A DNA stretch of 64,000 nucleotides from Plectrocnemia conspersa (lineage: Eukaryota; Arthropoda; Insecta; Trichoptera; Polycentropodidae): assembly GCA_009617715.1 (NCBI GenBank), contig VTFK01000141.1, forward strand, positions 186,001 through 250,000, written 5' to 3'. The position numbers and the translations under genes are program-made. The notes beneath the pieces are model-generated. The model had not been told where the DNA came from. It ran no database searches and saw nothing but the letters and a program-made list of their open reading frames with translations. Shown in pieces: positions 11,708 to 23,900 of the stretch (positions are counted from its first letter, which is position 1; each line of letters opens with the position of its first letter).

Positions 11708-13287
11708 CAGTGGTTCCCAAAGTGGTCCCTACGGACCCCCCAAGGGTCCCCGGGGTCATTCAGGGGCTCCATGGAAAATTAAAATTGATTTGGGGGTCCC
11801 TGAACAACATCAGGAGGTCCGCGCAAGGTTTAATGTAAAATAAAAAAAATTGTGACACATTTTTATTAATATGGAAGTTAAAATAAATAACAATGAATAA
11901 AAAAATTCACAAGAATTGTTACTTGCTAAGTGTTTGGAAACTGATACGAAAAGTGAAACGGTATTTACTGAATTAAAAAGATTTTTCGATGTAAAAGCTA
12001 TACCTTTGACTAATATCATCTCCGTTGCTACTGACGGTGCTCCGGCAATGGTAGGACGACACCGAGGCTTTCTGGCATACTTAAAATAAGCTATACCGAA
12101 TGTATTATCGGTACATTGTGTCATTCATCGACATCATTTGGTCGCAAAAAACCTTAGTGAACGTTTGCACGAATCACTACATTATGTCATTAGTGCAGTT
12201 AATAAAATCAAAAGGAATGCCTTAAATGAGAGATTATTTGCTCAACTTTGTTAGAAAAATGATGATGACTTATGACTATAATCGTTTACTACTTAACACA
12301 GAAGTACGTTGGTTATCTAAAAGTGCATGTTTGGATCGCTTCTATTCGCTCTTTGATTCAGTATTGGAATTCCTGGCGAGTAAAGGCAATGATTTGCGTC
12401 ACAATTTAAATCTCTCAAAAAATGACATCGCTTATATGACTGATTTATTTGCCAGATTTAACGAGACTAATTTGAAACTACAAGGTGACACATTAAATTT
12501 AACCAAAACTAAAAGTGTAAGATCTGCGTTTGTTGCAAAACTTTTGCTGTACAAACAAAACTCGGGAAGAGGAGAATATTCTCAGTTTCCAAATCTTTCA
12601 AAATTGCAAAATAGAGATGAAGATTTGTTTGCTTATTGTCAACACTTAACGGCGCTTCATTCGGACCTTAACCAAAGATTTGAAGACATTCTTCACTTGG
12701 ATATTCCCAAATGGGTGTTGAACCCTTTTGCAAGTAGTCAAACTTAGAGCACAAATACAGATGAATACATACTAATACAGGAGAAACTTATTGAATTATC
12801 CACATATTAGAAGTTGAAACCAATGTTTAAACAAGGATACGACAACGTTCTGGTTACAAAAACAGATCCCAATTTTATATCCAGCATTATGGGTTATTGT
12901 ACAGAAGCTGTTGATTGCTTTTCCGTCTTCCTATTTTGTATAACGTGGATTCAATGCCGTTATGAGCCTCATCACAAAAAAAAGAAACCGACTAGAAATT
13001 AGTATTCGTGGGGATTTGCGGTTGCTACTCACAAACACTGAGCCGGACATAAATACACTCATAACATCCCATCAGGTTCATCCAAGTCATTTAATTTTTT
13101 TTTATATTTTAAAACAAAAGTTATAATTTTAATAAATTATTTTTATGTCACCATTTACCATTCAAGACGTCAAAGTTAAATTTGTAATTTTTCTATTATG
13201 CATTTATGTAGTTATTCACCCAGGGTCTGTGGGCAAGTTTTGAGTATAAAAAGGGGTCCGTGGGCCAAAAGAGTTTGGGAGCCATTG
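11708..13287 (+). mobile_element. hAT-family DNA transposon, internally decayed
   Basis: The 1580-bp element has inverted ends CAGTGGTTCCCAAA on the left and CAATGGCTCCCAAA read inward from the right. It is flanked by an exact 8-bp target duplication ATCTAGAT (11700-11707 and 13288-13295), the hAT signature length. Subterminal sequence is rich in 'ggtcc..cggacc' and 'gggtcc' phrases at both ends. The interior is a broken transposase on the plus strand. Ends and duplication are intact while the gene is frameshifted and 5'-truncated, so it can only have moved in trans. Confidence 0.92.
11915..13095 (+). pseudogene. hAT transposase relic (ZBED5/SCAND3-like)
   Basis: Fragments in different frames together follow the ZBED5-type hAT catalytic domain. 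They are ATDGAPAMVGRHRGFLAYLK (about 12030-12088), then an in-frame stop; VHCVIHRHHLVAKNLSERLH; NTEVRWLSKSACLDRFYSLF (in the 173-codon frame 12226-12747); and a remnant of the C-terminal dimerisation block (KKRNRLEISIRGDLRLLLTN-like) near 12970-13040. The N-terminal BED finger and early catalytic region are missing. Stops and frameshifts show it is dead. Confidence 0.85.
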
Positions 13288-16200
13288 ATCTAGATTATGG
13301 TCTCTAATTGAAAGATATCAAATTATTTTCATCTGCAAGTCCAAATTCATAATAAAATACCAAAAAACTTGAAAATAAATATAACACCGACCGTTTATAC
13401 CTGCAAGAGAATAAACGAGAGTAATATTTTTTTCTAGTACGTTTTAGTGCAGTTTATAGTTTGTTTCATTTGCTACAAGGATTTCTATAATTAGTGTCAT
13501 ATATAATAAATATGTTGTAGATATTGTTTTTTACTTTAAAAATCTTAATCACAATAAAAAAATTACTAGATTTGAGAAAGCGAAATCAACCACTTTTCAA
13601 ATCAACAACACATAACCACAATTCGATAATAAAAATATTCATAACTTATATATATTATAAAGATGATTGGTCTATCATAACAATATCAAGTCTCATTGTG
13701 CGCTAATTATATAAAAAACTCTTATCTACAATGCAAATAAATAACTGCAAAATTGGTCCCGTTACTACGGAACATCTGACCATTCTAACCACGTAGTTTA
13801 TTTGGAAAAGAAGATTCACTGATATAAGTTGTGTGGCACATATCCTTCAGTCGACGAAAGATCGAATCTAGTATTTAATTAAATTAAGATAAGCGCAGCG
13901 GCAAACAAATATTTCAGTGTTGCGTTCTATTAAACTATTCGGTAATTAATATAATAATAAATAGTTCATACTAGAACATTCGTCTGTAAAAAAGGACGCT
14001 ATTAACCTAGGCGAAAGATTCGAAACAATAGCCTCTATGCGAGCAGCAGCTTCATTATTATTTAAGAGAGCCAATATTGTTACGTACTGATGATATATAA
14101 ACATTATTTTTTGTTTTCCAATCCATATTTAATATTTTTCAGCACCACCGACTTTGAAGAAAGCTAACAATATTTAGCCTTTTCAGTCAAAATTGAAAAA
14201 TATGGTTTCAATTCTCAATTTTTTTTAAATATTATTATTTGTAGTTTCCATATTCAATTGATTTCATATACGCACAACAAAATATTTTTAGTAGACAGCC
14301 CTTGTTTCAGCCAGCAGTGAAGTTTTTTATATAAATGTGTACCACACATTCTTAAACACGGCCAACTGAGAAAAAACATTACGATATTCAGCAACACTAG
14401 CATTCTATTATGAGAAGCTTTTCTCACTTTGGAATAGGCAATAAGAAATTGTAGTGCATTACAGAGGATTATCCGTTTACTTTTTGACTGGCAAAATGTA
14501 GTTTGAACTATTATAATTTGAATCGTTTTCTAGAAGTAAAAACAGGATTAGGGAAGTAAGGCATTTTATTATTAGCAAGGAAATTTTTATTTGTTTCGTT
14601 TACATTACTACTGCATTTTATGAGATATATAAATTTCTCTAGGATATTTCGTTTGTATCTTCGGGAGTTGAAACGAAACAATGGGACTATTTCATAAATG
14701 ATTTTTAATTAATAAAATATACTCAAACACTTATTTTTGACATTTAATGTGATGCCATCATATATTCTATTTATACACAATAAACTTCTACTTTCCATAA
14801 AACTTATATTACATATGTATAATAATTTCTATCTAAACTGTTTTTTTTAAATTATACATAAACACCTATGCGTTGAGCTGCTGACGTACTGGGTACGAGG
14901 GGTGGGAGAAGGGTAAGGATCACGGTGACACTTAACCATAGAAAATTTTACAAATAGGCCAAAAATGATGAAAAAAGAATTAAATTCATTTATACAATAA
15001 TATACGCAAAGACCACAACCAGTCAGTATTAATTCACATTTACTATTATAACGATAAATATTACATTTCTATCTTCACAGGTATATATATATATATATTT
15101 TAATAATATATATATAGACGCCCCAGCTCCGCAATACAGAAAATCTAGACAATCATAATATATTTACAAAGTAGACTCAAAGATGTGTTTTATGTATACA
15201 TATATAACTCTTTACATAAAATTCTGTAATCCATATGTTGCCTTTAATGCATTATCAATAGCTGGTAATATTTCAAAAAAAATATATATAGGTACATATG
15301 TGTAGATTGCGTAATAAATATAATTAATTTAATTCATAAAAAATCTTATAATATATCAAATCATCATACCATAAAGCGTTTTTAAATCGAAGGTCGGTAG
15401 AAACATTAAAATGGGATTTGTAAAAATGACTTCAAAAAATAAAGTAGATATAAAAAAAATGAAAAATAACTTAACCGAATGGCGCAAAAGAATCCACAAT
15501 TGGCACATCCCACCACCGACTCGACGCGATCGAAAACGTTTTGAGAAAAATTACATATTACACAAATATACACACATGTATGCGCATCAATATTTCCCAG
15601 TCGATTTAATTAATAAAGAACAGTGCTATAAACAACCAAAATCTTAATCTTCACTTGAGATATAGTCGTGGAAATTGTGATGTCGGTAACATATCGGTGC
15701 AATTTGTTAAAGCTTTGCTCCAAAAGTCAATATTATTGCACTCCAAACATAAAAATATAATATACATATATGTATATAAAATCTTTTCTATACGAACAAA
15801 ACTAAAATGAAAAGATAAAGAGAAAAATGTTACAACACAAATCACTGGAATCGCCTGTGCTCATGGAGCTGTATATACGACGCATATATACATAATACTA
15901 AATTGAAACAAAAAATACATAGCCATTATGAGTAAAACCATCACATGTTATAATATCACAGAGTTTTGAGATAATCTTAAAGTAGAAAATAAAAATGAAT
16001 CACTGAGTCTGAAATACTCCGCAACTATATACTCATTTATACAAATATACTTCGTATTTTTGCATTCGACGTATGTTATATACATATATGTATATAAAAC
16101 GTTATAAATACAATGCTTCCGCTGTAAACATAAATTAAAAAATCCATAATTTTCATCAATATCATTTACAGTCGACTCAATATATACATACAACCGAAGT

Positions 16201-16703
16201 TTGTCATCAAAAACAATCGATATCTACACATTTGTAAATATATTATATTAAAATATTTTTAATGCAAAAATGACATCACTTTAAAAAGTTATGTGAAAAT
16301 ATTATTCGTTTAAAAAAATAAATTGCACTATAGTGAAGAAAAATTAAAGCAAATAAATACATGCATGTTAAAAAAAATTGGCTCGTATGCATTTAATCAT
16401 TAATAATAATTAAAACGTAAATAAATAAGGGTGGAATGCAAATGCTAAATCATTCAATGTATTAATTTTTCTTTTTTTTATTAATATTTCAAAATAAAAA
16501 AATGATATACAACATATTATCTCTAAAAAAAAAATCTGATCATACTCGACAAAAAAATATTTTAATCAAATAAATGTATTCCATTCGCATTCTTTTTTTC
16601 AGTAATATCTTGGAATTCATAGGCGATGTTTAGTATATAAATAAAAATGATCATCGAACATCCCACATTGAACGAATGAAGTATCAGAAACATTACCAGC
16701 TAT

Positions 16704-16706
<3 letters not shown>

Positions 16707-16733
<27 letters not shown>
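16707..16733. repeat. (AT)n microsatellite
   Basis: An uninterrupted run of about 13 AT units. Confidence 0.9.
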
Positions 16734-16734
<1 letters not shown>

Positions 16735-17163
16735 TCATTTTTTCCTCGATATGCAGACGTTTTTGACGAGAAATAACTACTAACGTTTATTTACTGCATC
16801 GTATTTAACTGGCATCTAATGAAATATTAAATAAAATAAAAAGTCAAGACAACATATTCTAAAATGAATATAACATTTAAACATAATTTACACGTATAAT
16901 AGCGTTACTTATACATATAAAAAAAATATAATATATACACTTCATATATACACAAAATAAAAAAGTCAATTTGTACTTGCAGATTTTTAAAAAAAAAAGC
17001 TAAACATAATACATGAGAATGTATGCGTGTGATGCACAATACACGCACAACTTGCGACCGCTTTAAATTCTTTTATCGTTAATAAACTCGTTAATATACA
17101 CAATCACTCTTATAAAAGTCGCCCTCTGTACGCTCTCGCCGCTTATGCAACTATACATTTATC

Positions 17164-17184
17164 ATATATATATATATATATATA
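17164..17184. repeat. (AT)n microsatellite
   Basis: An uninterrupted run of about 10 AT units. A shorter run lies at about 15082-15099. Confidence 0.85.
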
Positions 17185-17809
17185 CATACAAATCATAATC
17201 GGGATCGAGGGATCCTTCACACTTATTGCGATAAAAAACTACATATCTTATTATATCGGTTTAAAAAAGTAAATGAATGTCACAATGATGACCGTAAAGT
17301 AAATGTTTTAGTCAATTAAAAAACTTCATATTCATCATATACAGTCAAAAACGAAAATTCATATATTCCTTTATATTTATGTATAAATAAACAATTAATC
17401 TTCTTATGAACTCAAGAAGTTACACGATATATATTACACATTCTAGCGTCCGTGGGGGGCGTGCTCGTGTCGGAGTTCCCCTGCGGAGGTTTTCGATACT
17501 TTATCCTGGCTTCATCCTAGCGTGTACATTTACAATTATTACATATATAAAAAATATACATATACAAACTAACTCTATCTTACGTGTCGTAAAATGTAAA
17601 ATAAAATCATCTCTCTTTAAAATCGTTAAATTTGTATGCGGGATCACAGTTTTATCGAAAGTTTACAACACACTTTTACCCTCGTCGAAGAATAAAAGAT
17701 TACACCCGAGTGTGAATGAAACGCGTCGCTTCTCCGCTTTGCACTTGGTAAATTATTCTACGTTTACATTAATCACAGAACACTTTCTGCCGAACGAGTT
17801 TTAACACCC

Positions 17810-17973
17810 TTATCTCGTTACTTTAATTTGTGAAGACACATCGTCGGACGCAACGTTAGCGTTCGGAGACGGGGTCCGGACGGGATCGCCGTCGCTCTGA
17901 ACCATCTTCTCAAACTGGACCGGCGGCGGAGGCTTGTCGGCTAAACACGAGAAGTTCATTTCTAAATGCTCAT
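17810..17973 (-). CDS. upSET: upSET exon 11 (last, C-terminus)
   Basis: Acceptor TTGCAG|ATGAG at 17974-17975. The exon encodes DEHLEMNFSCLADKPPPP, then a Ser/Thr/Pro- and Asp-rich tail ending ..SSQIKVTR and TAA at 17812-17810. It joins exon 10 in phase 1 (G+AT gives Asp). The PPPP run is a candidate SH3/WW-type ligand; this is inference. Confidence 0.8.
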
Positions 17974-20900
17974 CTGCAACAGAATATAAATGCATTACAA
18001 TCAGGTAAAGTTCACATAACATTCGTTTTTGATTAGATAAAAAATTGATTTGTCCTACAAAAAGTACTCTTGTCCTAATTTTTAGATCTTAAAATAAAAC
18101 AAAGCTAAACCAAAAAATAATAGAATATAAATACTATCTTACCTACATATTGGAAATTAAATATAAAAATAATATTGTGTCTTCAACGTTGAACTAAATT
18201 TTGGTAATAAAATCTTTACAATTACTATAAATAAAACATCTTACATACGTCTTAATAATTGAAGTTAGAAAGCTTCGCTTTAATATGAGGGTAAGTCAAA
18301 TAAGAACCTCAAAAATGCGATAAAAAGTAAGTACTACTACTCTATTGTTCTATAAATAGGCAGCAATGTTACAACTAGTTTGAAGAAAAGCTGATAGTCG
18401 ACAGAATGAATCTGACATGCAACACAAAGGCACAACAGTAGCTTAACTTGTAACATGCACCAAAAATTTAGCAAAATTCTGTAATTTGTTTTGTGAGAAA
18501 AGGAACAGGATTACTGTTAAGTTCGTTCCTGTCTTAGATTTTCTTAATAGAGTTGTAGATGGAGTACGTTGTACAAGGACTGATAATATTTTAACATTAA
18601 CCGTCTAATTACAAGGAATCTAACTTTTAACATAAAAAATTTATCATTTCAACTCACCTTTAACGGAAACCGATTCGTTGATAGATTCTATAATAGAACT
18701 TTCGCTAATTCTACATATATCACTGGGTTTTTCGCCGATGGACAAACTTAATACAGAATCTGACGAATTACTACTGACGCTGCTGGACGGCTGCGTTGTA
18801 GAGCAGGCGCCGTCCGAAGCGCCGTCCTGATCGCCGGAAGTGCTAGATAACATACTATGCCGGCGGCGATACTCGGTGATGGATAACTAAAAGACAATAT
18901 TGCTTTTAATATATACTGCAAAAAAAAACACAACACCAGTCGATTCGAATCTATCCATAGACATGGAGCGTATCTCGCAGAGCATATACCCGGTCAACTA
19001 TTCGTATATTTATGCTCAGTTCGAAATAAACTAAAGGTAAAACTTGCCGGCTCATCGGTGGTCATAAGTGCTCGAATAACAGTATTATATGTAATAGTTT
19101 TTCATAGCATATATAGTCCGACTTCTTTCAAGTTTCTTTGTCTTGCAACCCATGAGGCGCGAAAGGAAGCTGAGGATGTCCACAGACGCAACACCTAGCG
19201 AGTTGTGTCTCGATTTTGGACGTAAGCTATCGGGGAGAGCGAAAAGCATCGCCATGTAGGCTTATTAATTCTCCTGAGATTACACCGGTATCGTTTTTAA
19301 GCTTCTCTGGAAAAAATTAAAACATAATAATAAAATAACTCGATAAATAAAAAAATTCTGTCCGTGCTATCTCACTTGATCGATATTTTGCGGCGTAGAT
19401 GCGTAGTCATTCTAGTACCGAGATGTAAATCCAGCATTCCTAAATCTCTCATTGTAATTTCTTAATAAATAAAAAGAAACAGCACATTTAGAAAGATAAA
19501 TACTTGAAAGCAAATAAATAAAGTCAATCTAATAACGTAAGTGTTATTGCTGAATTTACATAAGTTGACTGGTTTTAATTTACATCTGCTGAAAGCATAC
19601 AGAAAACTAGCAACCGTACACATGAGCAAACTGACAACTATTTTCATTAACATGAAGAGAACTTATACTAACCGATATCATTAAAATAGGATGTTAATAT
19701 ATACATAGAATTAGTTACAGTTTTATTTAAAATTATGTTTCATATATATCTAAAATCAATATTTCGAATAAAACAAAACAAAAATCTTCACACATACTAA
19801 ATTTAAAAAAAGAATTGCGGTATTAGGGATGTATTTATTAAATGTTTGTAACTCATCATGAGACAGAACTCTGAATTATTGTTTTCATTTATATAAGTTT
19901 GGCAAAACTTTTTTATGGCTAGAATAATAAAGGAAATTCAAAATTACTTTACTTGAAAAGAAAAGGTAAAATGTCTATTTGCTTCACATTTCTGCATATT
20001 TAGTCAAAAAACCTCAAAAATTTTACATAAACATATATTGGGTTTTATTATACTATATTATATATTCAGCTGTAAATCATGTAATGATTTGAAAAGGGAT
20101 GATTTGTCAAGTCATATTATAGTAGACAGAAAAAACAAGTCACTTGCCAAGTCATATTATGTACATTTATCAAAAAATTAAGAGTTGTATTGAATCGAAA
20201 CACACAACACGCCTCTAATCCATAGGTTTCCCACTATTTAATTTTGAATTAGCAGAATATTCCCACATTCGATAGCACATATTATTTCATGCTTCAAAAC
20301 TATACACGATCAACATTAGTGAAACAAAGGATAAGTATCGAAGACAGCACAAATGAATTGCAAGCCGTATATATCGAAGACGACACAAATGAGCAGTTTG
20401 CCGAGAAGACCCAAGGGTTAATAACTTTTATATTTTATAACGAACTGGGCATAAACATACCCCGATAATGTCGATGAAGATACAACTCGTTCAGTATATC
20501 GATAATTAGAAATCGACACTAAATTTAAGGACTCACCTTTCGTCGCACCGGTTTGGGTTTTTCGACAGGAGGTGGATTCAATCTAGGATCGTTCACCCTC
20601 CACGTATTGGCCTTGCTGGGGGAGAACGCGTTATCAATGTTCATTGAATGATTCGAGTCTCTCAAAACGCCGGACAGCAACACGCTGTTGTGCGAATCCA
20701 TCTGTTTGACCCGACTGAGAATCTCTTGGACGTTTTTGTACTCGTCGATTTTATTCAAAAGATTGCCACTCTTGATGTTTATCTCCAGACTAGTGGTCAT
20801 GTCGATCGCGTTCTTGATTACGTTCAAATCGGGCATTTGCGCATTGGAAGAGTTCGATTCGCCGGTGAAGAGCGGAGTGCACATGAAACCCTTGCTGATG

Positions 20901-23900
20901 GTTTCGTTCTTTTTGGACGAATCGGACCGACAAGAATTCACGGCGACGTTAGATTCCGACAAATTGGAACTATCCGAATGCGTCGCCTCGACGTGGAGAT
21001 TCGCAACCGGGGACCTCTCTTCGGAATCCTTGCCAATTTCCGATTTGAATTTAGCGTCGCAGTCATCTTCTGACGCATCGTTCTCGGATTTTAGTTTCAC
21101 GCCGACGGTCTGATCGGCCAAAACGCACAGATCAAAATTTAAATTCACCTTCTTTCTTTTCTCTTTGGGCTGTTTTTTATTTCGAATTTTGAGAATCTGA
21201 ATGTTTTCGGTGTGAAACGTGTGAATCTTTTTCTTGATATCGTCAATGTCGTCCAATACGGGCGAGGAATTTCCGCTAGTTTCAGTCGAATTGACGTTGC
21301 TCGCCGACTCGCTCTTGCAAGGCGATTTTTCAAAACTGGAAATGTCTCGGGAGTTGTCTTTCAAAACGGAAAAACTATTCATATCTTTGTCGTTCGACGT
21401 GTCGTAAATGTTTAATTCTAAATTAGAAGATAGAGAATTATCCGCAGTGGATATTTTAAGACTGTCGTCTTTAACAGAATCTGACGTTTCTATAATACTA
21501 TCAGATTTTTCCATCACACTCGTAGTATCCTTTTCACCTACTACAATTTGCGACGTTTCTTTGCACGACGCTTCTATCTCCGCATTCGTTTCTACGACTT
21601 GTTCAACGGGCGTATCGCATTTAAGAATCGCAGCTGACGAGTCGAAAGGACTCTCTTCGTCTCGACTCTCCGATAATTTTGGCAACGTCTCGCGCTCAGA
21701 GTCGTCTTCCGTAGATTTAGCGAATTGTGGGGGGTTTTCGATATTCGCAGTCGGGGTCGGGTCAAATTGGATTCTTCGATCTGAAAGCGTATTCGAATCG
21801 ATCAATACGAAAATTCCTCGAGATTCTCGCAATTATTAAAAAAACAACGCACACTCACGATTGCGAAGGGCCGTTCCAAAGAGAGCGACTCCCGAGCTAA
21901 GCGCCTCTTCTTCAAGGGAGTGACCATTTCGTTGGGAGGTGATTCTGTAATTGAACGTACACGTTTATATATCCGGATTAATCTAAGAGGTAAAATAAAG
22001 ACACTCACCGGCCGTAGGCGAATCGCTCTCTTCGCTGATGGCCTGTCGTAACCATCGTTTCTTAGCGCTGTGCTGCGGCGGCTTCGGCGCAGTCGTGATC
22101 TCTTGCACCTCGGAGGGGATTGCGAAAGAGCCGTCCGGAGGAGGGGTGGCGTTGCCTTCAGAGACGGGGTCCGCGTAAAAAACGTTATCGACGGCCGCGT
22201 TGCTCCGAAGCGCTCGCTTGTTGGTAAACTCTTCGATGACACTCTTCAGTCCCTTTCTGTATCGTTTGGGTATTTTTTTTTCATCTCTGTTGACGTCCAG
22301 ATCTATTTTCATACTTTTGGCGGCCGGTGAAACTTCGGTGGGACTCGGAAGAGGCGAATCTGCCGAGTCGTACGTCGGAACCGGCTTATCGGATCGGAAC
22401 GGTTCCCTTGTGTAACGTTTCTCCGGCATCAATTCCGCGCCGATTGCGGCGCCGCTGAAGTTTCCTATCATGGTGTTGGCGGCTTTCATGAGATTTTCAA
22501 ACTTTTCGCCAGCATACGTCGTCTTCCCGGTCAACGCGGAAGTGTTGTTGTTGTCGGACGCGTTGGAGTATTCCATGGCGTGATTCGTATCGTATGGCGC
22601 AGTCTGCTCCGGCGACTTGCTCAACCATTCATTCATCATGTCTTTTTTCGTCTTGGGAAATTTGAATGTGGATTCCAGCGGTCCGACGGCCGCTTCCACC
22701 AGCAAACATGCAGAACTCAATCCCATGTTCAGTCGCTGCAATGACAGAAATATTAAAACATGCGATGCAAATTAAAACAGCGCCGTTCGAAAATAACTCA
22801 CCGTGACGGATCGTTGAAGTCGAATCGTATCGACGTCGTCGTGGAAGTTGGAAGTTTCCGAAGAGTCGATCCGAACGTCGGAATAATTCTCGATTGAAGA
22901 CGCGCGATGCGGCAGCGGAGGAGAAAGAAGAGAGACGCTCTCTTCGCCGGAAGTGACCATATCGCTGTCGACGGAGTTCAGTCTGTTTCTGTTCCTGCCA
23001 GACTGATGATTGTTACTGGTGGATCTTGTCCTCCCCTTTTTTCTGAGATTTTGAAAAACAACATATGATAAACGAAAAAAATGGAAATTTCGATATTTAT
23101 AAAAACGACCAACCTTCTCCTTCTCTTGACGCTCGAACGGTCAGTCGAATCGTCCTCGTCGTTCAGTTGATCTTTCGAGTCGCAGTTGGGTTGCTGCGGG
23201 TCGGACTCCCGTCGTCTGGTCTGTCGGTCTTTGTTCTCTTGCTTCCTCAGCTCGGCTTTCTCCATTCTTTCGAATGCCTTCATGATGGCTTCCATCTTTC
23301 TCTCTTCGCGAGTCTGAAAACAGTCAAGTGTCAATCTATCGACAAAATTCGACCCAATAATTAAAATACGAATAAAAAAAAATACCATCTTCTTTTTATC
23401 TTTGGGCGCGTGGCTTCCTTTCGAGTCGCTCTGGTTGTCGCTCTTCTCGTCTGCGGATTCGCCAGCGCGGACAGCTGACGACGCTCTTGTGGTTCGCGCG
23501 GGTTGGACAGAGGACCGCCTGGAACCAATCGTCCTCCTCGGTTTTTCATCCTTCTCTCTGACCGCCGAGGACGACTTGCTCTTCGTCACCCCATGCGCAA
23601 TGCTCTTGGACTCGATCGAGTTCGGAGTCGACTCTTCTTCGTCTTCTTCTTCTTTCGCTTCGACGGGAGTCAGTTCGGCGACGACGCACTCTTTAGCAGG
23701 AACATCGCCGTCGACCGAGTTTTCGTCTTTCGCCTTAGGTTTCAGAGGCTCGTCTTCAGAAAGGTCGTTCTCTAACTTGACTTCGACAACCTTTACTTCT
23801 TCCTCGGGCTCCTGCGCGACGGGAGATGACGGCTCGACGGGTTCGATCTACCGGTCATCGCAGCGTTCTTCGATCAGCGTCTAGAGGTTTACTTTCGCAG

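Larger units (their letters stand above)
13296..17809. other. AT-rich region; right part is likely upSET 3' UTR
   Basis: No coding sequence is recognisable. The stretch directly downstream of the upSET stop codon (17809 leftward) has many TTTATT hexamers, i.e. AATAAA on the minus strand (for example near 16790), and (AT)n tracts. It probably includes the upSET 3' untranslated region. I cannot fix the cleavage site. The left part (13.3-14.7 kb) is featureless AT-rich DNA. Confidence 0.45.

Noticed and set aside
20648..21113. Two overlapping 141-codon plus-strand frames
   Set aside because: Antisense shadows of upSET exon 9; their own frames contain no domain.
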